The notes under the pieces were generated by a model. That model had not been told where the DNA came from and did not search any database. It saw only the letters and a list, made by a program, of their open reading frames with translations. From assembly GCA_937974275.1 (NCBI GenBank), contig CALJIF010000040.1:39374-103373 (forward strand): a DNA stretch of 64,000 bases, in the 5' to 3' direction. Source of the DNA: an uncultured Flavobacteriales bacterium (GTDB lineage: Bacteria > Bacteroidota > Bacteroidia > Palsa-965). The translations under genes and the position numbers were made by a program. Position 1 is the stretch's first letter. Every line of letters begins with the position of its first letter. Positions 51,992 through 60,648 of this stretch are shown here, in pieces.

Positions 51992-54900
51992 ATGAACGAC
52001 ATCAAATCGCAACTCGAAAAACGAGTACTCATCATCGATGGTGCAATGGGCACCATGATTCAACGTTATAATTTAACGGAAGCTGACTATCGTGGCGAAC
52101 GATTCAAAGATTGGCCGCACGATCTGAAAGGGAACAACGATTTGCTTGTGCTAACTCAGCCTGCCATTATCGAAGAGATTCACCGACAGTATCTGGATGC
52201 CGGTGCTGATATCATTGAAACAAATACGTTTAATGCACAACGCATTTCAATGGCGGATTATCACATGGAAAGTCTGTCGTATGAAATGAATGTTGCTGCG
52301 GCACAAATTGCACGACGCGCAGCAGATGCGTTTAATGCGAAAACTCCACAACAACCGCGTTATGTTGCCGGAGCAATCGGACCAACGAACAGAACAGCAT
52401 CGTTGTCGCCGGATGTAAACGATCCGGGATTCCGCGCGATTTCGTTTGATGATTTAGTAGGTGCATATCTGGAACAGGCACGTGGGTTGGTAGAAGGCGG
52501 AGTGGATCTGTTTTTGATCGAAACGATTTTTGATACCCTTAATGCCAAAGCTGCTTTGTTTGCAGTGCAGACGCTATGTGAAGAATTGGGTAGAAAAATT
52601 CCGGTGATGGTTTCCGGTACCATTACCGATGCCAGTGGAAGAACGTTGTCGGGTCAAACCACGGAAGCATTTTTAAATTCCGTTGCGCATGTCGATTTGC
52701 TGAGTGTCGGATTGAACTGTGCGTTGGGTGCTCCGCAGATGCGTCCGTTTTTGGAAGAGTTAGCGAATAAGGCTCCGTTTTATGTGAGTTGTTATCCGAA
52801 TGCGGGATTACCGAATCAGTTTGGGGAATACGATGAATCTCCGGAACAGATGGGCGAATATATTCGCGATTTCGTGAAGAGTAATTTCGTGAATATTATT
52901 GGTGGATGTTGCGGAACCACGCCGGATCATATTCGCCGCATTGCTGAAGTAGCTCGTGGTGAGCGTCCTCGCAGTGTGCCCTATTTGGAACCTTACATGA
53001 AGTTGTCGGGTTTGGAACCTGTTACATTACGTCCTGAAAGTAATTTTATGAACGTTGGTGAACGTACCAATGTGACAGGATCGAAAAAATTCGCACGATT
53101 AATTAAAGAAGAACAATACGACGAAGCATTAGCGATTGCCCGTGATCAGGTGGAAGGCGGTGCACAGGTAATTGACATCAACATGGATGAAGGCATGTTG
53201 GATGCAGTTGCTGCAATGACACGATTTTTAAATTTGATTGCTGCAGAACCCGATATTGCACGTGTTCCCATCATGCTCGACTCGTCCAAGTTTCATGTTA
53301 TTGAAGCAGGATTGAAGTGTGTGCAAGGCAAGGCCATCGTGAATTCCATTTCATTGAAAGAAGGTGAAGCGGAATTTATTCGTCAGGCGAAATTAATCAA
53401 GAAGTACGGCGCTGCTGTTATCGTAATGGCTTTCGATGAACAAGGACAGGCCGATACATACGAACGTCGTATACAAATTTGTAAGCGTGCTTACGATGTG
53501 TTGGTGAATGAAGTGCACTTCCCGGCAACGGACATTATTTTCGATCCGAATATTTTCCCGGTTGCAACGGGCATGGATGAACATCGTCGTAATGCACTCG
53601 ATTTTTTCCTGGCGACAAAATGGATCAAAGAAAATCTGCCGCATGCTAAAGTTAGTGGCGGTGTAAGTAATGTGAGCTTCTCTTTCCGCGGTAATGATCA
53701 TGTACGCGAGGCAATTCACGCTGCATTTTTATATCATGGCATTCAACACGGTATGGATATGGGAATTGTGAATCCTTCCCAGTTGATCGTGTATGATGAG
53801 ATTCCGAAAGAACTGTTGGAGTTGGTAGAAGACGTGTTGCTCGATCGTCGTGATGATGCAACGGAACGTTTGATTACTTATGCGGAGAAAGTTAAAGGTG
53901 AAGGCGCATCCGTAAAGAATGTAAAAGATGAAGAGTGGCGCAAGTTACCGGTGAAAGAACGCATTACGCATTCCTTGGTTAAAGGTATCACGGACTTTAT
54001 CGATGAGGATATGGAAGAGTGTCGTCAATTGTACTCTCGTTCGCTGGAAGTTATTGAAGGTCCGTTAATGGATGGAATGAACGTAGTGGGAGATTTATTC
54101 GGTGCCGGAAAAATGTTTTTACCACAGGTAGTGAAGAGCGCACGTGTAATGAAAAAGGCAGTAGCCTATTTAACACCGTTTTTAGAAGCAGAAAAAGTAC
54201 AAGGTGAAAGCAAGGCAGCAGGCAAAGTGTTGATGGCAACCGTGAAAGGCGATGTGCACGATATCGGGAAGAATATTGTTGGCGTGGTATTGGCATGTAA
54301 CAATTATGAAATTGTCGATATGGGCGTGATGGTTCCTGCCGACAAAATTTTAGAAACAGCGCGAAAGGAAAATGTGGATGTGATTGGTTTGAGTGGCTTG
54401 ATTACGCCTTCGTTGGATGAAATGGTACACGTTGCAAAGGAGATGGAGCGACAAGGCTTTACCATTCCGCTGTTGATTGGTGGAGCTACAACTTCTAAAG
54501 TACATACTGCTGTGAAGATTGAGCCGCACTATTCACATCCTGTTGTGCATGTTAACGATGCCTCGCGAAGTGTTCCGGTGGTGGGCTCCTTAATTTCCAA
54601 AGAACAACGAGAGTCGTTTGTTGCCGGAGTGAAAGAAGAATATGCGAAAGTGCGTGAGCACAACGCACGTGCGCAAGGGCAGAATAAGTTCATCAGCATG
54701 CAACAGGCCCGCGCCAATAAATTTCCAATCGATTGGGATGCCGCGCATTTGGCAACACCAACATTTACCGGGACAAAAGTATTCGATGATTACCCGCTGG
54801 AAGAATTAGTTCCGTATATCGATTGGACGCCATTCTTCCATAGTTGGGAAATGAAAGGAAGTTATCCGAAAATTCTGGACGATCCGGAACGAGGAGTAGA

Positions 54901-55657
54901 AGCGCGCAAATTGTTTGATGATGCACAACGAATGCTGAATGCAATTGTGAAGGAGCGTTGGTTAAGTGCGAAGGCCGTGATCGGATTTTGGCCGGCGAAT
55001 ACGGTGAACGATGACGACATGGAAGTGTATGCTAATGATGAACGTCGTGATGTGGTTGCGAAGTTTCATGCTATTCGCCAGCAAACACAAAAGCCGGAGG
55101 GATATTACAATTTGGCGATTTCAGATTTTCTTGCACCAAAAGGCAAGCCCGATTACATTGGTGGATTTGCGGTGTGTACGGGATATGGTATTGATGAAAA
55201 GGTGTCGCAGTTTGAAAAGAATCACGATGATTACAATGCTATTTTGTTAAAGGCATTGGCCGATCGTTTGGCAGAAGCATTGGCGGAACGTATGCACGAG
55301 CGTGTGCGTAAAGAGTTTTGGGCCTATGCGAAAGATGAACATTTCAATAATGAACAATTAATTAAAGAAATGTATCATGGCATACGACCTGCGCCCGGAT
55401 ATCCTGCACAACCCGATCACACCGAGAAAGACACGCTGTTTGCATTGCTGGATGCCGAACAGCAAATAGGTTTGCATTTAACGGAAAGCAAAGCTATGGT
55501 GCCTACTGCTGCTGTCAGCGGACTATATTTTGCGCACAAGGACGCGCACTACTTCGGCGTTGGTAAAATCAATACCGAACAAGTTCATGATTATGCACAA
55601 CGCAAAGGCATGAGTAAGGAAGATGCGGAGAAGTGGCTGGGTCCTGTTATAGCGTAG
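51992..55657 (+). CDS. metH: Cobalamin-dependent methionine synthase
   Basis: A 1221-aa full-length MetH. The homocysteine-binding domain (residues 1 to about 325) has zinc ligands Cys243, Cys306 and Cys307. The pterin-binding domain (about 345-610) contains FMNVGERTNVTGS. The B12 cap and Rossmann part contain the DxHxxG motif with Asp754, His756 and Gly759. The C-terminal activation domain (about 890-1221) has the RPAPGYPAQPDH SAM-binding stretch. It transfers methyl from methyl-tetrahydrofolate to homocysteine. A SAM-I riboswitch controls it, and no metF is adjacent. Confidence 0.98.
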   Translation: MNDIKSQLEKRVLIIDGAMGTMIQRYNLTEADYRGERFKDWPHDLKGNNDLLVLTQPAIIEEIHRQYLDAGADIIETNTFNAQRISMADYHMESLSYEMNVAAAQIARRAADAFNAKTPQQPRYVAGAIGPTNRTASLSPDVNDPGFRAISFDDLVGAYLEQARGLVEGGVDLFLIETIFDTLNAKAALFAVQTLCEELGRKIPVMVSGTITDASGRTLSGQTTEAFLNSVAHVDLLSVGLNCALGAPQMRPFLEELANKAPFYVSCYPNAGLPNQFGEYDESPEQMGEYIRDFVKSNFVNIIGGCCGTTPDHIRRIAEVARGERPRSVPYLEPYMKLSGLEPVTLRPESNFMNVGERTNVTGSKKFARLIKEEQYDEALAIARDQVEGGAQVIDINMDEGMLDAVAAMTRFLNLIAAEPDIARVPIMLDSSKFHVIEAGLKCVQGKAIVNSISLKEGEAEFIRQAKLIKKYGAAVIVMAFDEQGQADTYERRIQICKRAYDVLVNEVHFPATDIIFDPNIFPVATGMDEHRRNALDFFLATKWIKENLPHAKVSGGVSNVSFSFRGNDHVREAIHAAFLYHGIQHGMDMGIVNPSQLIVYDEIPKELLELVEDVLLDRRDDATERLITYAEKVKGEGASVKNVKDEEWRKLPVKERITHSLVKGITDFIDEDMEECRQLYSRSLEVIEGPLMDGMNVVGDLFGAGKMFLPQVVKSARVMKKAVAYLTPFLEAEKVQGESKAAGKVLMATVKGDVHDIGKNIVGVVLACNNYEIVDMGVMVPADKILETARKENVDVIGLSGLITPSLDEMVHVAKEMERQGFTIPLLIGGATTSKVHTAVKIEPHYSHPVVHVNDASRSVPVVGSLISKEQRESFVAGVKEEYAKVREHNARAQGQNKFISMQQARANKFPIDWDAAHLATPTFTGTKVFDDYPLEELVPYIDWTPFFHSWEMKGSYPKILDDPERGVEARKLFDDAQRMLNAIVKERWLSAKAVIGFWPANTVNDDDMEVYANDERRDVVAKFHAIRQQTQKPEGYYNLAISDFLAPKGKPDYIGGFAVCTGYGIDEKVSQFEKNHDDYNAILLKALADRLAEALAERMHERVRKEFWAYAKDEHFNNEQLIKEMYHGIRPAPGYPAQPDHTEKDTLFALLDAEQQIGLHLTESKAMVPTAAVSGLYFAHKDAHYFGVGKINTEQVHDYAQRKGMSKEDAEKWLGPVIA

Positions 55658-56007
55658 ATATTATTTCTTTGTTAAGATAAGTTTGCCGGGCTAAGCCGTC
55701 CAGATCTCTGTATCTCTAATTCAGTAGTGGATTAAGATGAAATTGTAATTCTATGTACGTGCTAAAATCATGTTGGTGGTTTTGCGCATTTGCTTTTCTC
55801 AATTGTCTTTTATTCCTTTGCCACTCATTACTCATTATGAGCAACGTATATACATACATGTATTGGTGTAACCGACGCGACATTATTGGCCGCGTGGGCC
55901 GTTGCTTTATGATGGCCGGTAATCGTTCGTAATCGGACAACCGGCACGCTTTCCAAATTCAATTTTCTTCTTCAACCGATTCGCAAGAATCATCATTTGG
56001 CGTAGTA
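55658..56007. other. Non-coding region between metH and the phosphatase gene
   Basis: 350 bp without a convincing gene. A 74-codon minus-strand frame (55716-55940) has no signal, motif or start context and is judged spurious. A 10-bp palindrome ATACATGTAT lies near 55854. I see no clear terminator for metH. Confidence 0.5.
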
Positions 56008-57162
56008 ATGAAACCGATAAGTGAACATATCCTTGAACAAACCGGCACGCTGGTAGTCGTGCTGAATGAAGCCTTCCACGCTGACTATGTAAGTCCTTCC
56101 GTGATGGACATTTTGGGTTTTACGCCGGATCAATTGTTGGGCAGCGGCTGGTTGGAAAAAACACGTACACACGATATCGAACGTGCTGCCGTGCGTGAAC
56201 ATCTTCAGACTATTCATGCCGGTGATGCATTGGCTACAGGTTTCGAAAGAAGTTTAAGTACGGCATTCGGTGGACGGAAACATATTTTGTGGAATGCGAA
56301 AAAAACCGGTGATGGTAAACTAATCGGAATCGGATACGATATTACCGAACGCAAACACCAGGAAGAACAGCTCTTGCAAAAGACGCAGGAGCTGGATTCC
56401 CGCAACAAAGAAGTAGAAGCGAGTTTACGTTATGCACAACGGATTCAGGCGGCGATATTGCCCGACACGGAACGATTGAACCGTTTATTTGAAGATGCCT
56501 TTGTGTATTACAAACCCAAGGACATTGTGAGCGGTGATTTTTGGTGGATACATGAAGCGGGTGATATTACGTATGTAGCCGCAATTGATTGTACAGGTCA
56601 CGGTGTTCCCGGTGCGTTGATGTCGGTGATAGCGCATTCTATTTTTCGGGAAGTATTTTTAAATAAAAAGTTAACGGATCCTGCTGCTATTGTGTACGCG
56701 TTGGATGCTGAGTTGATGGATGCGTTGAATAAAGAACACGGGCACCAACAATATCCGGATGGAATGGATGTCGCGTTGTGTGCAGTAAATCGAGTAACGG
56801 GAGAAGTTCGTTTTACCGGTGCGCTTCGTCCTTTGTGGTTGTTGCGTGATGGTCAGTTGTATGAAACCGCTGCCTGCAAATATCCGTTGGGATTTTATAA
56901 CGACACACGAAAGCTATTTACAACAACCGTGTTACAAGCACAGCGAGGCGATTGGTTGTATCTATTTTCGGATGGTTATGCGGATCAGTTCGGTGGTGAT
57001 CGCAACAAGAAGTTGAACAAAGCACGTTTTCGCGAGTTGCTGTTAACGGCTTCCGGAATGAACGGTGAAGAGCAATATGCTTTTCTGGATTATTCGCACC
57101 GTAACTGGAGACAAGACGAAGAACAAACAGACGATGTCTTGGTGATGGGGATACAGTTATAA
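56008..57162 (+). CDS. PAS domain - SpoIIE-type serine/threonine phosphatase
   Basis: A 384-aa cytoplasmic signalling protein. A PAS domain occupies about residues 10-115 (VVVLNEAFHADYVSPSVMDILGF, ending GIGYDITERK). A coiled coil follows (about 115-140, KHQEEQLLQKTQELDSR), then a SpoIIE/PP2C phosphatase domain (about 165-384) with metal-binding residues in DFWW, AAIDCTGHGVPGALMS and LFSDGYADQFGG. The partner is unknown; such enzymes often dephosphorylate anti-sigma-factor antagonists. A single-gene unit ending in a strong bidirectional terminator. Confidence 0.9.
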   Translation: MKPISEHILEQTGTLVVVLNEAFHADYVSPSVMDILGFTPDQLLGSGWLEKTRTHDIERAAVREHLQTIHAGDALATGFERSLSTAFGGRKHILWNAKKTGDGKLIGIGYDITERKHQEEQLLQKTQELDSRNKEVEASLRYAQRIQAAILPDTERLNRLFEDAFVYYKPKDIVSGDFWWIHEAGDITYVAAIDCTGHGVPGALMSVIAHSIFREVFLNKKLTDPAAIVYALDAELMDALNKEHGHQQYPDGMDVALCAVNRVTGEVRFTGALRPLWLLRDGQLYETAACKYPLGFYNDTRKLFTTTVLQAQRGDWLYLFSDGYADQFGGDRNKKLNKARFRELLLTASGMNGEEQYAFLDYSHRNWRQDEEQTDDVLVMGIQL

Positions 57163-57165
57163 AAC

Positions 57166-57197
57166 AAAGCGGTCTCGAATTTTCGAGACCGCTTTTA
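57166..57197. terminator. Bidirectional terminator
   Basis: A perfect 14-bp stem (57166-57179 with 57182-57195), A-rich on the left and T-rich on the right, between the convergent phosphatase and PadR-partner genes. It can serve both. Confidence 0.9.
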
Positions 57198-57199
57198 TT

Positions 57200-58279
57200 C
57201 TAGATACTTTTCAGCAACATTTCTGTTCGCAGTTGCGCCAGCTTCTGCAACAAAATACCCGATGGAAGCCCCATCCATTCCTCTTCCTTTAATGTAATGC
57301 CGGAATTAGCTGCAGCTTGTGTAACTGCGGTGAATGATGTTGTTCCGTCTTTGCTGAGTATTTCCAGCGGAATGGAGCGATTGCCCATGTTCCCGACAGA
57401 AGGAATTGTTGCTCCCGGACCTTCCAACGCCAATACAATTTTTTCTTCCGCACTGCGAATAAGCGCTACGTTTTGCAACACTTGCTCCATTTGTGTTTTA
57501 CGCACACTGTCTTGTTTTGCGATTTGCTGCACACGTTGTTGTAAAGCAAGAGCTTGTTGTTGTTCCGTCATCAATGAATTGCGGTATTCCTGATTCACGC
57601 GTTCGCTGTTTGCATTGTTTGCCAAAAACAAAATGCCGCTAACTGCAATAATTAAAATTACGGTTGAGAATGCATTCACTTTGTTAAGTGAATTTTTGTA
57701 CACACTGATCACATAAACCGGAACGTAACCAAACAACATTAGCGCGATGCCGGTGTAGTACATGATATTAGCCATGGGCCAGTGGAACATTTTGAAGGTG
57801 ATGCCTCCGGCGAGAAAAATACCGCATGCGGCACCAATAATGTTCAGCAACATACTTCTGTTGCCGGTGTCTGCTGTTTTGTACCGCATGATAAAGGTAA
57901 TCGGTAAAAAGAGCACCACTAAAAGGAATGCGCCTAAGATGAAGGATGCACCTGCTCCCGGCCAATGCATCACTTTAAATAAAGAACCGACTAATAGAAA
58001 AAATGCGGCTCCAATGCCTGATATACGAAGTGTCGTTGTCATAGTTTTGTTTTTTGTAAGTACGATTAATTGTTCGGTTTCCCGTTGGATAGAAACAAAT
58101 TCGTGCTCGCCAAATGCTTTCATCACCTCACGGTAGGCGTCGTCAAACGAGGTTTCGGGCCGCACTTCGACCATGCAACACAAGTGATCGAGCAGGTCGT
58201 CTCCTAAATCAGGATCGACAATCCCCCGTTGTTGCAGGTCGTTGCGGATAAATACTATCTGCTCTTCACTGAGCTCCAT
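57200..58279 (-). CDS. PadR-associated membrane protein with N-terminal helical domain and GldL-like helices
   Basis: A 359-aa protein. The N-terminal cytoplasmic part (about 1-75, IRNDLQQRGIVDPDLGDDLLDHLCCMVE) resembles the short helical domain of proteins encoded beside PadR regulators. Four to five membrane helices follow, two of which carry the phrase K-M/V-x-HWP (KVMHWPGAG, KMFHWPMAN) also seen in GldL-type proteins. Then comes a helical, Gln-rich region (about 225-285) and a soluble end. It is 8 bp downstream of padR and probably its functional partner. No enzymatic motif is seen. Confidence 0.8.
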   Translation of the reverse strand: MELSEEQIVFIRNDLQQRGIVDPDLGDDLLDHLCCMVEVRPETSFDDAYREVMKAFGEHEFVSIQRETEQLIVLTKNKTMTTTLRISGIGAAFFLLVGSLFKVMHWPGAGASFILGAFLLVVLFLPITFIMRYKTADTGNRSMLLNIIGAACGIFLAGGITFKMFHWPMANIMYYTGIALMLFGYVPVYVISVYKNSLNKVNAFSTVILIIAVSGILFLANNANSERVNQEYRNSLMTEQQQALALQQRVQQIAKQDSVRKTQMEQVLQNVALIRSAEEKIVLALEGPGATIPSVGNMGNRSIPLEILSKDGTTSFTAVTQAAANSGITLKEEEWMGLPSGILLQKLAQLRTEMLLKSI

Positions 58280-58287
58280 GTGCGATA

Positions 58288-58620
58288 TCAGATAGGTTTT
58301 AAATCGAGTAGTATTTGCATCGTGTGTAAAAACTCATCAAACTCACTTACTTTTTCCCGAGCAACTTTTTTCCCGGGCTTCGTGAGTTTGTAGTATTTGC
58401 GTACACGTTTGCCTATACTCACCGACTCTGTTGTGACTACACCTTCTGCTTCCAGCTGGTGAAGCAAAGGGTAGAGCGCTCCTTCCGTAATCACAATTTT
58501 GTCTTTCGTTCGTTCACGAACCAATTGCGTCATTTCATATCCGTACATGCTGTCCTGCTCCGACAACAATTTCAGAATAATCGTACGCAAGGTTCCCCGT
58601 ATAAGATCGTTTGAATACAT
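58288..58620 (-). CDS. PadR family transcriptional regulator
   Basis: A 110-aa winged-helix regulator (from ATG 58620; a TTG two codons upstream is possible). LIRGTLRTIILKLLSEQDSMYGYEMTQLV and the recognition region VITEGALYPLLHQLEAEGVVTTE are the classical PadR-like domain, followed by a short C-terminal dimerisation helix. It is followed by a membrane-protein gene in the same operon. Repeated 11-bp motifs just upstream (58628-58687) look like its operator, which implies autoregulation. Confidence 0.93.
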   Translation of the reverse strand: MYSNDLIRGTLRTIILKLLSEQDSMYGYEMTQLVRERTKDKIVITEGALYPLLHQLEAEGVVTTESVSIGKRVRKYYKLTKPGKKVAREKVSEFDEFLHTMQILLDLKPI

Positions 58621-58627
58621 GTGCAAT

Positions 58628-58687
58628 TATACCTAAGATTCTGATGTAAAGTTACAATATACCTAAGAAAATTATGCATAAGATTCT
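58628..58687 (-). promoter_or_regulatory. Candidate PadR operator repeats
   Basis: TATACCTAAGA occurs at 58628-58638 and again at 58658-58668, exactly 30 bp apart; a related AAGATTCT occurs at both 58635-58642 and 58680-58687. Spacing of about three helical turns fits cooperative dimer binding. The site lies directly upstream of padR. Confidence 0.55.
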
Positions 58688-58763
58688 AAGTGTTTGATTT
58701 TTAATACGAAAAATTGCAACAATCACGAACTTCCCGTGGCACTATGCCCGTTTAATTTCTTCG

Positions 58764-58771
58764 TAACTTTA
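58764..58771 (+). promoter_or_regulatory. Putative -7 element for the small lipoprotein gene
   Basis: TAACTTTA is one base off the TAnnTTTG element and ends 4 bp before the ATG at 58776, suggesting a leaderless transcript. Confidence 0.35.
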
Positions 58772-58775
58772 ACCC

Positions 58776-59207
58776 ATGAGCAGAGTATGGACGTTTTGTG
58801 TGGTGGCGTTGGTGCTACTATCCGGTGTGTCGTGCAGTCGTTACGAAGAAGGCCCGAATTTTAGCATGCGTTCCAAATTTCAACGCGCGTGTAACGTTTG
58901 GGTAATCGACAAAGTGTTTAAAGACGGTAACGATATCACCGCCGATTTTACCTCGTATTACCGAAATTACCAGTTGAATATTTTTGATACGAAAACGTAT
59001 ACCAAGTCGTGGACAACCAACGTGGCCATTTTATACGATGAAGCCGGCACATGGAAATTCACCGACGCGAAAACAAAATTGTACTTCGGCAACACACGCG
59101 GCGATTACGAATACAAAATATTACGCCTCGCTAATTTGCAGTTGTGGGTGGAATACGAAGAAAACGGTTCCACGTATCAGTTACAGTTACGCGGTTTAAT
59201 TCCTTAA
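58776..59207 (+). CDS. Small lipoprotein, lipocalin-like
   Basis: A 143-aa lipoprotein (hydrophobic stretch ending LLSGVSC at about residue 20). The mature part is an eight-strand-like pattern (VWVIDKVFKDGNDITADFTSYY, GTWKFTDAKTKLYFG, RLANLQLWVEYEENGSTYQLQL) that resembles the lipocalin-like proteins common in Bacteroidota. Ligand unknown. Its TAA stop overlaps the convergent vWA gene's stop by 4 bp. Confidence 0.75.
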   Translation: MSRVWTFCVVALVLLSGVSCSRYEEGPNFSMRSKFQRACNVWVIDKVFKDGNDITADFTSYYRNYQLNIFDTKTYTKSWTTNVAILYDEAGTWKFTDAKTKLYFGNTRGDYEYKILRLANLQLWVEYEENGSTYQLQLRGLIP

Positions 59208-60565
59208 TCCTGGCGCGGCTTATACTCGTACTTGTACGCCTCTTTCATGTTGGTGTACTGCAACACTTTTTTCCGACTCTCCGTTTCTGTTTGAATAACT
59301 TCCGTCTTAAAGAACGCGCCGGTCATTTCGGGTTTTGCCATTTGATACGAACTGTTGGCATACACCGTGCTCAATTCCATCAGCGATTTATTCTCCGTGC
59401 TGCCGTAATGCAATACATCAACCGAACAACCTTTTTCGCTGAGGATGCGCTGCGCCTGATCGCGCGTTTTTTTCGACAACACAAACATGCCGTCGGTGGC
59501 AATAATTAAATGGTAGTTGCCCACACCTTCGCGGGGAATAATGGTATCCAGATAATTTACCGCAAACTGAATGGCTGCATCTCCATTGGTACCGCCTTTG
59601 GCGCGCATGCGCTTCATGCTGTGCTGCACATCTTTTTTTCCATGATAGCGTGAAAAAGGCAAACGCAATTCGGGTCCGTTCGAAAACACAATTAAACTCA
59701 CGCGGTCGTGTGCATTAAAAGCATCTGCAAATGTTGCAATCTCTTGTTTTAATGTGGCCAGTTTTCCGTCTTCACCCATCGACTCGCTCCGATCCACCAC
59801 AAACAAATAATGCTGTTTACCTTCTCCTATTTTTATTTCGTCGCAGGCGCACGGTTCACCTTTTTCGTAAGGCGCCACACACACATCATCCAGGTACACA
59901 TACGCGTTGCGGCGCACATGTTCCGATACGCCAAACGTATATTCGTAAGGATTGAACGGTTTTAATGCCAGCACGGCCGTATCCGAAAAGCTGCCCACGG
60001 TTATCCATTCTTCTCCGCCCTGCGCGGTGTACAAGCCTTCTACTTTTACCCAACCGTCTTCGGCCACAACAGGTTTTTGCAAACGAATTTGCGGTTTTAC
60101 CCGCAAGCGGTCTTTGGTGTTTTCCCGCACCGGCTCTGTACTGATGTATGCTCCAATTCCGGGAGCGGTAAAGGAAGAAGTACGATCCAGTGCACAATAA
60201 AACGATACGCGATAAGTTTTACCCGCTACCATTTTTTCGGTAAGTACACCTTGCACATATTCTTTATAGTTTCTGGAGTCGGGCAATTGTTTCCCCAGCC
60301 CGCAGATAACGGCAGCGCGACCTTCGCCGGATCGGGCGAGCAGCAGGGGCGCATTATCGATAAACGAATATTTGGAGTTGTAATAGTCGGCGGTGGCGCG
60401 TGTAGGGCTTACCCAGCCTTGTACCACGGGCGTACCCGGAATGTTGGCGGTAGGCCAAAAGCGAATAGGAGGTTCCGGATCCGACTCGAAAGAAGGATTT
60501 ACCACCATATTTTGCCCGTACAAGCGGCCCATTACCAACAAGGCCAACAATGCTATCTTTTTCAT
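59204..60565 (-). CDS. Exported von Willebrand factor A domain protein
   Basis: A 453-aa protein with a signal (MKKIALLALLVMGRLYGQ). The N-terminal half (about 20-240) is a beta-rich, carbohydrate-binding-module-like domain (NMVVNPSFESDPEPP). The C-terminal half (about 255-425) is a vWA domain with a metal-ion-dependent adhesion site: DRSESM, then GGTNGD and ATDGMF. This suggests a surface adhesion or scaffold role. It has no T9SS sorting domain. Downstream in the same direction as the Fn3 gene, 83 bp after its stop. Confidence 0.85.
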   Translation of the reverse strand: MKKIALLALLVMGRLYGQNMVVNPSFESDPEPPIRFWPTANIPGTPVVQGWVSPTRATADYYNSKYSFIDNAPLLLARSGEGRAAVICGLGKQLPDSRNYKEYVQGVLTEKMVAGKTYRVSFYCALDRTSSFTAPGIGAYISTEPVRENTKDRLRVKPQIRLQKPVVAEDGWVKVEGLYTAQGGEEWITVGSFSDTAVLALKPFNPYEYTFGVSEHVRRNAYVYLDDVCVAPYEKGEPCACDEIKIGEGKQHYLFVVDRSESMGEDGKLATLKQEIATFADAFNAHDRVSLIVFSNGPELRLPFSRYHGKKDVQHSMKRMRAKGGTNGDAAIQFAVNYLDTIIPREGVGNYHLIIATDGMFVLSKKTRDQAQRILSEKGCSVDVLHYGSTENKSLMELSTVYANSSYQMAKPEMTGAFFKTEVIQTETESRKKVLQYTNMKEAYKYEYKPRQD

Positions 60566-60648
60566 GTGCGTTCGTTTCCTCTACGATGCAAGTGCGGTAA
60601 AGTTTCCATAAAACGAAAAAAAGAGGACAAGAATTGTGCCGAGAAGTG

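Noticed and set aside
55854..55864. Palindrome ATACATGTAT between metH and the phosphatase gene, as an operator.
   Set aside because: Single short palindrome in AT-rich DNA, no nearby regulator; too weak to call.
55716..55940. A 74-codon minus-strand frame in the gap after metH.
   Set aside because: No start context, no recognisable motif, unlike the protein composition of its neighbours.
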